Shown here: piece after piece, positions 1 to 6,667 of the stretch
Position numbering within the stretch: position 1 is the first letter of the stretch
How the letters are laid out: each line of letters opens with the position of its first letter
IMG/VR virus record: IMGVR_UViG_3300022687_000019
Span: 1 to 22,135 of that record
Source: a virus
Strand: one strand, 5' to 3'
Length of the DNA: 22,135 bases
Made by a program: the position numbers and the translations under genes
Notes under the pieces: model-generated
The model's input: the letters and a program-made list of their open reading frames with translations, nothing else
Told to the model about the DNA's origin: nothing
Databases searched by the model: none

Positions 1-261
1 ATGTATTACAGCATCCACCCCATTTTTCTATTTTTTGGCGGCATCATCCTACTGCTGGTGCTACTGAACGTCGCCACATTCTGGCTGATTGCGAAATTCT
101 TGAAACGGCAAGGAGGCGCACGTCATGCAGCCCGCTGCTTCCTCATTTATTTCATTGTTTCGGGTGTCCTTTCGCTGGTAGCCGTCTATGCCGGCCGACA
201 ACTAGCCCCAACCGATTTCCAAAAGCAGTTCGATTTAATGTCGGGGCGGCATTCGAAATAA
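1..261 (+). CDS. Small two-helix membrane protein, possibly truncated
   Basis: I do not recognise this 86-residue protein. It has two hydrophobic segments, at about residues 8-32 and 46-64, separated by a short basic stretch (KFLKRQGGARHAAR), and a polar C-terminal tail. This predicts a two-pass inner-membrane protein with a short cytoplasmic loop. The ATG is at the first base of the window, so no ribosome binding site can be seen and the true start may lie upstream. It lies left of the repressor and is separated from the next gene by about 360 bases, so it is more likely host or accessory DNA than core phage. Function unknown. Confidence 0.5.
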   Translation: MYYSIHPIFLFFGGIILLLVLLNVATFWLIAKFLKRQGGARHAARCFLIYFIVSGVLSLVAVYAGRQLAPTDFQKQFDLMSGRHSK

Positions 262-624
262 GATAGCTGTCGAAAACTCGGGAATTTTGCGACAGCGATG
301 GAGTTCCAAAAAGTTGATGCAACCGACATTGGGAAGCGCCGTAGCGAAAGACCGCTTCCCGCCCGAACTCGCCAGGTCATAATTGGCGCTTGCGGCCCAA
401 TGCAGACATTGACCAGGCATCTTGCCGCCCAATCGCAGCTTTCGCTTTCCTGCCATTCGTTGACGGCGTAGCATTTTCCTATACCGGCGATTGCGGTACG
501 GACAAAGTGGCGGTTCGTGGTAAACGACATGGCAGCTTTCGGCTTCTCTTAAAACGGCGCGGGTGCTACTCCTTCAGAAACAACCAAATGCAAGCACTCA
601 AGCGTAAACTACAGGTCAGGTTCT
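262..624. other. Non-coding stretch between two accessory genes
   Basis: This stretch of about 360 bases has no convincing gene. Short open frames on both strands lack a recognisable product or a good ribosome binding site. A 21-base motif at 345-365 (CGAAAGACCGCTTCCCGCCCG) recurs with three mismatches at 1483-1503. This suggests degraded intergenic repeat material typical of alphaproteobacterial chromosomes. Confidence 0.4.
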
Positions 625-1062
625 ATGGCAGGAAATGACGACGACACTGAAGAACCGCAAGCGGTTGAGCCTGATGCCGACGTCGGAAATCATGCCGAAC
701 CAAAGGGCCGTCGCCGTTCATTCGGAAAAGTGCGGCGAGAATTGAACGAAGATGAATTGGGTTCGTCAGGTGTTCAAAAGATGATGCTTGATGACCTCGA
801 AAGAATGGATGAAGCAGAAGCCGAATTGAAAATTGTGACCGGAAAATATAACGAAACCAACACCGAGCTGGCCGTTACGAAAGAGAAGCTAAAAACCCAT
901 AATGCTTTTGACGTAATTTCTACCGGAACCATTGCATTTGGGTCGCTGATTATCGGAATTGCATTCAATATTGACGGTAACGATACGATAAAAATAGCAT
1001 TCTATGTGTTTGGTGGTGCATTAATCGTTTTGGGGATCATTGCGAAAGTTATGCGGGCATGA
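625..1062 (+). CDS. Coiled-coil protein with two C-terminal membrane helices
   Basis: The protein has 145 residues in three parts. Residues 1-30 are a very acidic N-terminus, followed by a short basic patch (KGRRRSFGKVRR). Residues 50-92 are a charged heptad-like stretch (LDDLERMDEAEAELKIV... LAVTKEKLK), a probable coiled coil. Two hydrophobic segments follow at about 98-115 and 122-142, forming a membrane hairpin. The next gene starts inside its stop codon (ATGA, 1059-1062), so the two are probably translated together. The DNA is clearly more AT-rich than the phage genes to the right. The architecture recalls small membrane effectors of accessory cassettes, but no family is recognised. The ribosome binding site is weak (AGG near 615), so the start is not certain. 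Confidence 0.6.
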   Translation: MAGNDDDTEEPQAVEPDADVGNHAEPKGRRRSFGKVRRELNEDELGSSGVQKMMLDDLERMDEAEAELKIVTGKYNETNTELAVTKEKLKTHNAFDVISTGTIAFGSLIIGIAFNIDGNDTIKIAFYVFGGALIVLGIIAKVMRA

Positions 1063-1427
1063 AACTAGAACTTCGATCCATCGTTGCTTCCGGCGACCTC
1101 AAAAATGAGAGGCTGACGCTTCGAGCACTCGCAGATTTGGATGTTGGTGACTATTTAGTCGCACAGTCGGGCTATACCGACGACAGCCCGACAACTGTTT
1201 TCTACCATACAATTTGGTTTCCCTTTAAGCCAATACAAAAGGGCGATCTAGTTGTTGTATATACAAAAGTTGGATCGAACAAAGAGCGGGTGTTATCCTC
1301 AGGAAATAAGGCGCATTTCTTCTATTTTGACCTGAAAAGTACGATTTGGGATGATAGATATAGGGGCGCTGTAGTCCTCCATGCTCCAAATTGGCTAAGC
1401 AAATCAGTTAATGAGCTACGTAAGTAG
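1059..1427 (+). CDS. Small beta-rich protein, LTD-like, partner of the 2TM protein
   Basis: This 122-residue soluble protein overlaps the preceding gene by four bases. The pattern DVGDYLVAQSGY, then IWFPFKPIQKGDLVVVYTK, then AHFFYFDLKSTIWDDRYRGAVVLH is seen in a widespread group of hypothetical bacterial proteins. In that group the consensus is roughly an aromatic-WFP motif, a GD-hydrophobic-V-YT strand, and a late H-x-F-Y...IW motif. From memory these look like a lamin-tail-type beta sandwich, but this is a fold guess, not an assignment. No catalytic residues are evident. The AT-rich composition matches the preceding gene, so the pair probably arrived together. No function is assigned. Confidence 0.6.
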   Translation: MKLELRSIVASGDLKNERLTLRALADLDVGDYLVAQSGYTDDSPTTVFYHTIWFPFKPIQKGDLVVVYTKVGSNKERVLSSGNKAHFFYFDLKSTIWDDRYRGAVVLHAPNWLSKSVNELRK

Positions 1428-1680
1428 GATTGTATTGTATGACCGCTTTTGTTCACTTTGGCGTATAAGCTAGCGGCTGCCGCGAACGTCCACTTCCCGC
1501 CCGTAGCTGTCATGGTGTCATTCCGATGGCGAACGACCGCAAACCTTTCAGCCAAAGAAAACTAGCCAGCCAGCAACAGCGTTCAAGCAAGCAGCCGCGA
1601 AGTATGCGGGGATCGATGGCCTCATAACGGCCACAACAGCCGATGCGATCGCTATGATGGAGATTCCGACCGTCATGACT
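1428..1680. other. Gene-poor junction that probably contains the phage left end
   Basis: No gene is convincing here. Composition shifts from AT-rich on the left to GC-rich on the right. In Mu-type phages the repressor is the leftmost gene and the left end, starting 5'-TG, lies a few hundred bases beyond its stop. TG dinucleotides near 1431 (TGTATTGTATGAC) and further right are candidates. The right end and the target duplication are outside the window, so the exact boundary cannot be set. A partial open frame over about 1555-1680 has plausible codon use but no visible start. Confidence 0.35.
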
Positions 1681-2430
1681 TCAACGCCTGGCCATCACGC
1701 CGCATATACGACCGATGATGTGCACGCGATCCAGTTCGACCTCATCTTTCTCAAGCGCGGGGTTGTCAGAAATTATCCGCACCCTGGCCGGCTGCGAAAA
1801 TGGCACGCGCTGCAGCCGCTTGATCTGGGGTTCGGAGTAGCCATCGGAAATAGCATAGACGGTGTCGGCGACAAGCTTCTTTTGCGCCAGGTCAACGATC
1901 ACCCGGTCGCCGGGTTGATAGGTCGGCTGCATCGAGTCGCCGACGACTTCCATCACAATAGTCCGAGCCGCATTGGCTTCCATTACGCCCACCAAGAAGG
2001 CTTCAGGCAGGACCCACTCGGCTACCACACGGTGACCGCTCGTTCCGCCGTTTGAGCCAATCGTGAGCATCTGACCAACAGAGCCTTCGCCTGCCCCGAG
2101 GCGGACATCAATCTCTGGACGGGCACCCGTAATCCGCGGTTTCCAGGTCTCGTGCGAATAGCCTTCATCATTCTCGTCAGCGTCCGGGTCGTAGGATGAA
2201 ACTAGCTGCCGCGAACTGCTCTCTGCGGCGACCTCTTCATGTCCGAATATGAGCCAAGAAAGGCTTACGCCAGACGCCTCAGCGATTTGCTCGAGCGTCT
2301 TGATCTGCGGAGAGCTTTTCCCGGCAATGTAGTCACTGATCGCCCTGGGCGAAACGCCTGTTCGAACGCCAAGTTCCTTCTGTCCGCCGAGCTTCGAAGC
2401 AGCGACTTTGATCCTATCTCCAATAGCCAT
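1681..2430 (-). CDS. Prophage repressor, XRE helix-turn-helix plus S24 peptidase
   Basis: This is the lysogeny repressor, transcribed leftward away from the early genes as c is in Mu. Counting from the ATG at 2430 it has 249 residues. An XRE-type helix-turn-helix covers about 5-55 (KLGGQKELGVRTGVSPRAISDYIAGKSSP). A linker contains a possible Ala-Gly cleavage site at about 113-114 (RLGAGEG). An S24/LexA-type domain follows with Ser166 in VGDSMQPTYQPGD and Lys204 in PQIKRLQR, the expected Ser-Lys dyad. This differs from Mu c and suggests induction by RecA-stimulated self-cleavage, like LexA or lambda CI. Earlier in-frame starts exist (ATG 2439, TTG 2451). None has a clear ribosome binding site. 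All lie within the leftmost operator dyad, which suggests autoregulation. Confidence 0.9.
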   Translation of the reverse strand: MAIGDRIKVAASKLGGQKELGVRTGVSPRAISDYIAGKSSPQIKTLEQIAEASGVSLSWLIFGHEEVAAESSSRQLVSSYDPDADENDEGYSHETWKPRITGARPEIDVRLGAGEGSVGQMLTIGSNGGTSGHRVVAEWVLPEAFLVGVMEANAARTIVMEVVGDSMQPTYQPGDRVIVDLAQKKLVADTVYAISDGYSEPQIKRLQRVPFSQPARVRIISDNPALEKDEVELDRVHIIGRICGVMARR

Positions 2431-2431
2431 T

Positions 2432-2513
2432 AATCGCATATTTATGCGCAATCGCAGATTTCTGCTTTACAGAATCGCAGATATACGCTTAAATCCCCTC
2501 GTTCGCAGAATTT
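2432..2513. promoter_or_regulatory. Operator cluster between repressor and early operon
   Basis: The decamer AATCGCAGAT occurs at 2450-2459 and 2473-2482, with a variant AATCGCATAT at 2432-2441. Each is part of a dyad: CGCATA-TT-TATGCG (2435-2448), GCAGA-TT-TCTGC (2454-2465) and an imperfect one at 2477-2488. A weaker copy lies near 2505-2515. The dyad centres are 18 and 23 bases apart. The third dyad fills the spacer of the early promoter and the first covers the repressor start codons. This is what an operator set for the S24 repressor, Ner or both would look like. Confidence 0.7.
2466..2494 (+). promoter_or_regulatory. Candidate early promoter (Pe)
   Basis: A -35 box TTTACA at 2466-2471 (5 of 6 consensus matches) is followed after exactly 17 bases by TTAAAT at 2489-2494 (4 of 6). 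It faces the ner gene and would start the early operon. The spacer carries an operator-like dyad, so a bound repressor would block RNA polymerase. Confidence 0.55.
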
Positions 2514-2526
2514 CACCACCAAGAAA

Positions 2527-2545
2527 AGGAGGTCTAGCCACCTCC
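2527..2545 (+). promoter_or_regulatory. Hairpin enclosing a perfect Shine-Dalgarno-like sequence in the ner leader
   Basis: AGGAGGT (2527-2533) is the strongest ribosome-binding-like sequence nearby, but no start codon follows at a usable distance. Its GGAGGT (2528-2533) pairs with ACCTCC (2540-2545) across a six-base loop. The ner start uses a separate GGAG at 2559-2562. The element may influence leader folding or ribosome loading. Confidence 0.35.
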
Positions 2546-2568
2546 ATTTCAAGAATCCGGAGCACACT

Positions 2569-2874
2569 ATGCCCGCGACCGAGGACAGAGTCGATCCGCT
2601 CGTCAAAGAGCAATCCCGTATCAAAGCCAAGCTGCTCATGGCCGGCATTACTCTCGCTGATATCGACCGCACCTATGGCCTTTCCAATGGCACCGCCCGC
2701 AACACCATGCGCGAGCCCAATGCCAAGGGCGAACGTGCGATCGCCGCTGCTCTCGGCACAAGACCACATCATCTGTGGCCGACCCGTTACAGGCCCTCCG
2801 GTCAGCGACGATCACCCCAGAATTGGACACGGGTTCCCACGCTTGAGCAACGCCGAAACGAACAGGCGGCATAG
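2569..2874 (+). CDS. ner: Ner-like early regulator
   Basis: This 101-residue DNA-binding protein belongs to the Ner/Nlp family. In Mu, Ner is the first rightward gene and shuts down early and repressor transcription during lytic growth. Residues 17-70 carry the family pattern: IKAKLLMAGITLADIDRTYG, then a recognition helix (LSNGTARNTMREP), then KGERAIAAALGTRPHHLWPTRY. The last part closely parallels the KGEQIIANALETKPEVIWPSRY segment of Mu Ner as I remember it. The extra basic C-terminal tail of about 25 residues is longer than in Mu Ner (75 residues). The start is supported by GGAG at 2559 with a six-base spacing. It lies just downstream of the operator and promoter cluster, as expected. Confidence 0.88.
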   Translation: MPATEDRVDPLVKEQSRIKAKLLMAGITLADIDRTYGLSNGTARNTMREPNAKGERAIAAALGTRPHHLWPTRYRPSGQRRSPQNWTRVPTLEQRRNEQAA

Positions 2875-2876
2875 AC

Positions 2877-3002
2877 ATGAATCGCAACCCGTTTTTCCCC
2901 TGCCTGGATGCCAGCAAGCCAATTTCGGTGCCGGTTGTTCTGATCCTTGGATCGTTGGTGACCGGACTGGCGCTCGCGGGCTTTGCCCTTTTGTTTCTGT
3001 AG
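2877..3002 (+). CDS. 41-residue single-pass membrane microprotein
   Basis: This short gene starts three bases after the ner stop codon. Its stop overlaps the AGGAG ribosome binding site of the next gene, so it fits exactly into the early operon. The product has a short polar N-terminus with one Cys (Cys9), then one uninterrupted hydrophobic helix from about residue 17 to the end (ISVPVVLILGSLVTGLALAG...). It ends directly after the helix, predicting a tiny inner-membrane protein. There is no strong ribosome binding site, so translation may be coupled to ner. No family is recognised. Small membrane proteins in phage early regions often act on the host envelope, but that is only analogy. Confidence 0.6.
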   Translation: MNRNPFFPCLDASKPISVPVVLILGSLVTGLALAGFALLFL

Positions 3003-3012
3003 GAGCGACATC

Positions 3013-3360
3013 ATGAACCGTTTCAGCGAATGCGAACTCTATGACCTCACCTTCCGGGTATGTCTGGCATCGGTAAAGCTGGCCTTCCCGCATATACCCC
3101 TCGCTGTCATCATTGATCCCCCGCACGGACATTTCGAGGCGTCCTTTGCACGACAGATTGCCGTCCACCTGATCATTGCACGGTTCGGCATTCCGAAGCG
3201 CCGCGCAGGCGAAGTCGTTGACCGAAAACGATGGTCGATTGGCCGCGCAATGGAGGTGGTCGATAGGCGTCTTGATGAGGTCGAGTTCGAACAGCAGTAC
3301 CGGATCATTGCGGAGCGCGCCGAGAGTATGTTCCAGGACAAGCTTAGGGAGGCTGCATGA
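3013..3360 (+). CDS. DnaA domain-IV-like early protein
   Basis: The protein has 115 residues from the ATG at 3013, which has AGGAG at 3001-3005. An upstream in-frame ATG at 2983 lies inside the microprotein gene and is less likely. Residues 45-80 (SFARQIAVHLIIARFGIPKRRAGEVVDRKRWSIGRAMEVVDRRLD) follow the layout of the DNA-binding domain IV of DnaA: ARQIA...YL, a turn, an acidic/basic loop replacing the GGRDHTTV signature, and a final helix. The C-terminus is a charged helix. It has no AAA+ domain, so it cannot be an initiator on its own. It may bind DNA near the phage ends or at DnaA-box-like sites. The next gene starts inside its stop codon (ATGA). Confidence 0.6.
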   Translation: MNRFSECELYDLTFRVCLASVKLAFPHIPLAVIIDPPHGHFEASFARQIAVHLIIARFGIPKRRAGEVVDRKRWSIGRAMEVVDRRLDEVEFEQQYRIIAERAESMFQDKLREAA

Positions 3361-4198
3361 TGGCGATCTCCAAGTCTATTTCGCTCAGGAAAATAGTCAT
3401 CCCCGAACGGTTGCGCACGGTTGATGAAGATCATGCTCTCGCCATCCAGGCGTCAATTGTCGAACACGGGTTGCTGAACCCTGTCACGGTGCGCCAGACG
3501 CCAAACGGCGAGCGTGGCTACACGCTTGTGGCCGGAGACACCGCTACCGCGCAATCGAGCTTCTGGACCAGGAAGAAATCGACGCGATCGTGGTCAAAGC
3601 CGATGCCGACGAGGCTGTCCTGATCGAGATCGAGGAGAACCTGTTTCGCAACGATCTCTCCGTCATGGATCGCGCTGTTTTCGTGCAGACCTACCGCGAT
3701 GTCTGGGAGAAGACCCGAGGCGAGATCAATCCAAAAGGCGGACGCCCGAGAAACAGGGACAACTTGTCCCAGTTTTCTGGTTCGCCGGTGGATACCATCG
3801 CTCTGGAGGCCACAAACGGATTTTCGGTTGCGTGTGCGGACAGACTGGGCGTGTCACCGAAGGCAATTATGCGTCTGAACCGCATAGCCCAAAACCTTCC
3901 ACGCGAAGTCCGCTCAGCGATCAGCGGAACGCCGATCGCTGACAATCAGAGCCAGCTTCTCAAATTGGCCAAACTGGACCCGGCAAAACGCGCCAAGGCC
4001 CATATTGCCATCCGCGAAAGCAATGGCGACTTCAAGGCGGCGATCCACCTGCTTGAGCCACCAGCAAAGAAGCCAGATCCGGAACTTCAGATCCTGTCGC
4101 GCCTGATCGACAGTTGGGAGCGCGCCAAGCCCGCAACCCGCAAGAAATTTCTCTCCCATGCCGAACTCGTGGCTGCCTCGAAAGGCGGTGCGTCATGA
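3357..4198 (+). pseudogene. ParB-like DNA-binding gene interrupted by a one-base frameshift
   Basis: Two overlapping frames make one ParB/Spo0J-type protein. The first frame (3357-3623) gives the N-terminal ParB domain: ISLRKIVIPERLRTVDEDHALAIQ, GLLNPVTVR, YTLVAGD. It then loses sense after base 3539. The second frame resumes at 3542 with RYRAIELLDQEEIDAIVVKADADEAVLIEIEENLFRNDLSVMDRAVF, the rest of the conserved ParB core, and continues to 4198 with a helical DNA-binding region and a C-terminal tail. Adding one C after 3539 restores AGDHRYRA, the family's nucleotide-binding box. The full product would have about 280 residues. As written it is a frameshifted gene, either a real mutation or a sequencing error. 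ParB-like proteins are common in the early region of alphaproteobacterial Mu-like phages. AGGGAGG lies just before the start. Confidence 0.85.
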
Positions 4199-4662
4199 GC
4201 AAGATCCATCCAGATCAGCTGGGACTGTTCGAGACGCGTGTTTATGCTGAACGGATCGAAGTCGGCTCGGTCGACCTCGACCGCTTCCGCTCCGAGATCA
4301 AACGCGCCATGTCCCGCGCCATCCGCGAGAGCGGCTATGACCGGCAAACCATCGCGCTTCGCATGGCGCAGTATCTCGGTCTGCCGAACCTTTCAAAGAC
4401 AACGCTTGATGCCTACACGGCCGAGAGCAAGGACAGCCACGACATCAGCCTGCTGCGGTTCTCCGCTTTCGTCCACGCGACCGGTGCCAAATGGCTGTTT
4501 GATCTGGTCGTCTCCAAGGCCGGGATGACGGTCCTTGAGGGCTCTGAAGCCAAGCTTGCGGAAATCGCCCGGCTTGACCAGGAGAAGCGCTCCATCAATG
4601 CGGAACTGAGAAAACTGCGCGCGCGACCAGTCGAGCCGAAAGGCTGGAGGCGGCAATCGTGA
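4195..4662 (+). CDS. Small early protein, DNA-binding-like, unknown family
   Basis: The start at 4195 overlaps the ParB-like stop codon (ATGA), and the next gene starts inside its own stop (GTGA). It is therefore tightly coupled just before the transposase. The 155-residue product has an N-terminal segment KIHPDQLGLF. A helical region at about 35-100 follows (YDRQTIALRMAQYLGLPNLSKTTLDAYTAES...), which looks like a helix-turn-helix with recognition helix SKTTLDAYTAE. A C-terminal coiled coil (residues 120-145, LAEIARLDQEKRSINAELRKLRA) and a basic end complete it. I recognise no named family. Its position suggests a role in regulation or in assisting transposition. Confidence 0.75.
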   Translation: MSKIHPDQLGLFETRVYAERIEVGSVDLDRFRSEIKRAMSRAIRESGYDRQTIALRMAQYLGLPNLSKTTLDAYTAESKDSHDISLLRFSAFVHATGAKWLFDLVVSKAGMTVLEGSEAKLAEIARLDQEKRSINAELRKLRARPVEPKGWRRQS

Positions 4663-6596
4663 GGCAGTTCTTCAGCCCGAAAGAGATCGCTGATGCCGCC
4701 GGCGTTTCGGAGCGGGCAGTCAACCAGATGGCTGCCAAAGCCCATTGGCGGCATCAGGACGCCAAGGCCCGCAAGCGGGACGGACGCGGTGGCGGCTGGG
4801 AATACCATGTTTCGCTTCTGCCACAGGTCGCACAAGCCAGGCTGATGGTGATCCACAGCGCACCAGCCAATGCCAACAAGAACATGGCCGCCGATGCCCG
4901 GTCAAAACTCTGGGCTAAGTATGAGGGCCTTTCAAAGGAGCGCAAAGCCGCCTGCGAACTGCGTTTGAATGTGGTGGCGGAAGTCGCCTTGCTGATGACC
5001 GGTGGGCTTTCAGAAACCGCGGCAATTGCCGTGGCCGCGCGAAACCATGAGGTCAGCCCACGCGCATTGCGTAACTGGCGTGGACGCGTTGCAGGTGTTG
5101 AAAGGCAGGACTGGCTCGCCGCACTCGCTGATCAGTACCAATCAGCCTCAACCTTTGCCGAGTGCGACCCGAAAGCCTGGGCGGCGCTCAAGAGCGATTT
5201 TCTGCGTCCCGAGCGTCCAGCATTCTCAGCTTGCTATCGCCGTATGAACGAGGCAGCTTCCGAGCAAGGCTGGTCGCCCATTCCGGCAGAGCGCGCGCTT
5301 CGACGCCGCCTTGAAGCGGAAGTGCCAAAAGCAGTCCAGACTGCTGCCCGCCAAAAGCGTGAGCAGGTCAAGAACCTGTATCCGGCCCAGCGCCGTGACC
5401 GGTCCATGCTTCACGCCATGGAAGCCGTCAACATGGACGGGCATAAATTCGATGTGTTCGTGCAACTGCCCGGCTCGAGTACGCCGACGCGCGTCATGCT
5501 TTTGGCGCTGCAAGATCTCTACTCGGGCAAGATGGTCGCCTGGCGCCTGTCACCTTCAGAGAACAAGGACACTGTTCGCCTCGTCATCGGCGATATGGTC
5601 AGCCGCCATGGCATCCCGGACAAGATCCTGCTCGACAATGGGCGGGCCTTTGCTTCCAAATGGATTACAGGTGGCGCACCGAACCGCTACCGTTTCAAGA
5701 TCCGCGACGAGGATCCGCAAGGCCTACTGACCACGCTTGGCGTCGAGATCATCTGGGCTACACCCTATTCGGGGCAATCCAAGCCGATCGAACGCGCTTT
5801 CCGCGATCTGGCTGAGAACATTGCCAAGCACCCGTTTTGTGCGGGCGCGTATACAGGCAATACGCCGGACGCCAAGCCCGAAAACTACGCCTCGCGCGCT
5901 ATCCCTTTCGCCGAATTCTCAACCCATGTCGACCGGATGATTGCCGAGCACAACGCGCGCCCAGGCCGCAAGGCAGGCAATGCCAAAGGCCGGTCATTTG
6001 ACGAGACCTTCTCCACATCGCTTGAAGACCCGGCAACGCTTGTCCGGTGGCCCACAGAAAACCAACGCGCGCTCTGGCTTCTGGCTGGCGAGCGCATCCG
6101 GGCCAAGAAGGGTTCTGGCGAGATCCATATCTTCGGCAATCGATACTGGAACGCTGCGCTCAATGCCCATGCTGGCAGCAATGTTACGGTTCGTTTTGAT
6201 CCTGACCACCTTACCAGAGCTATCCGCGTTTATGACGCCAACGACAATCTGATCTGTGTGGCCGATTGCATCGCAGACACCGGCTTCTTTGACACCACAG
6301 CGGCCCGCGACCATGCGGCCAAGCGCAATCAGCTGACCAAGGCTATCCGTGAGAGCGCGCGGCTTCACACCGAGCTGTCGCCTGACGCGCTGGCCGAGAT
6401 CTATGGCGCAGGCAAAGCCGCTCCGGAACCGACACCAGAACCTCCAAAATTCAAGCGCATGGCGAATGGCGGTGTGCGCCCAGAACCTCAAGCCGAATGG
6501 GATGACCGGTCGGAGGAGGCATTCTCGCGCGCCATGAGGCAGCTGGAGGAGAACGTCATCGAATTCCCCGTCAAAGGGGAAAAACCGGACCGCTAA
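4659..6596 (+). CDS. A: Mu-type DDE transposase (MuA)
   Basis: This transposase cuts and joins the phage ends during integration and replicative transposition. It has 645 residues (MuA has 663). Residues 1-65 form a MuA-type winged helix-turn-helix (FSPKEIADAAGVSERAVNQMAAKAHW). Residues 80-200 carry the end-binding helical region. The retroviral-integrase-fold core follows, with the triad Asp260 (NMDGHKFD), Asp326 (LLDNGRAF) and Glu378 (SKPIERAF). The spacings of 66 and 52 residues are close to those of MuA. A beta-barrel domain (about 480-540) and a charged C-terminal tail, where MuB contacts are expected, complete it. The GTG start overlaps the previous stop and has GGAGG at 4646-4650. All catalytic residues are present, so it should be active. 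Confidence 0.97.
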   Translation: MRQFFSPKEIADAAGVSERAVNQMAAKAHWRHQDAKARKRDGRGGGWEYHVSLLPQVAQARLMVIHSAPANANKNMAADARSKLWAKYEGLSKERKAACELRLNVVAEVALLMTGGLSETAAIAVAARNHEVSPRALRNWRGRVAGVERQDWLAALADQYQSASTFAECDPKAWAALKSDFLRPERPAFSACYRRMNEAASEQGWSPIPAERALRRRLEAEVPKAVQTAARQKREQVKNLYPAQRRDRSMLHAMEAVNMDGHKFDVFVQLPGSSTPTRVMLLALQDLYSGKMVAWRLSPSENKDTVRLVIGDMVSRHGIPDKILLDNGRAFASKWITGGAPNRYRFKIRDEDPQGLLTTLGVEIIWATPYSGQSKPIERAFRDLAENIAKHPFCAGAYTGNTPDAKPENYASRAIPFAEFSTHVDRMIAEHNARPGRKAGNAKGRSFDETFSTSLEDPATLVRWPTENQRALWLLAGERIRAKKGSGEIHIFGNRYWNAALNAHAGSNVTVRFDPDHLTRAIRVYDANDNLICVADCIADTGFFDTTAARDHAAKRNQLTKAIRESARLHTELSPDALAEIYGAGKAAPEPTPEPPKFKRMANGGVRPEPQAEWDDRSEEAFSRAMRQLEENVIEFPVKGEKPDR

Positions 6597-6620
6597 GTGC
6601 TGTGTGCGGCCCAAAAAAAT

Positions 6621-6640
6621 GGGCGGGGAAACCCCCGCCC
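6621..6640 (-). terminator. GC-rich hairpin between A and B, terminator-like on the minus strand
   Basis: GGGCGGGG (6621-6628) and CCCCGCCC (6633-6640) form a perfect 8-bp stem with a four-base loop. On the plus strand it is followed by GCCAAATC without a T run, so it is not a standard rightward terminator. On the minus strand it is followed by A and seven Ts (plus-strand A run 6613-6619), which is the form of an intrinsic terminator. It may stop leftward transcripts or tune the A:B ratio. Confidence 0.5.
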
Positions 6641-6667
6641 GCCAAATCTAAGCAAGGACAGAACTAG

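Noticed and set aside
390-638. 82-codon plus-strand frame in the gap before the coiled-coil gene
   Set aside because: No ribosome binding site, no protein-like pattern, and it overlaps the start of a better gene.
1654-2055. Plus-strand frame opposite the repressor
   Set aside because: Lies antisense to a well-supported repressor gene. Only the part before 1681 looks coding-like, and it lacks a start.
3530-3623. Programmed ribosomal frameshift as explanation for the split ParB-like gene
   Set aside because: No slippery heptamer or downstream pseudoknot is evident at 3539, and a simple one-base deletion fully explains the break.
5994-6614. Long minus-strand frame within the transposase gene
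   Set aside because: Shadow of GC-rich codon bias; the plus-strand transposase has intact motifs.
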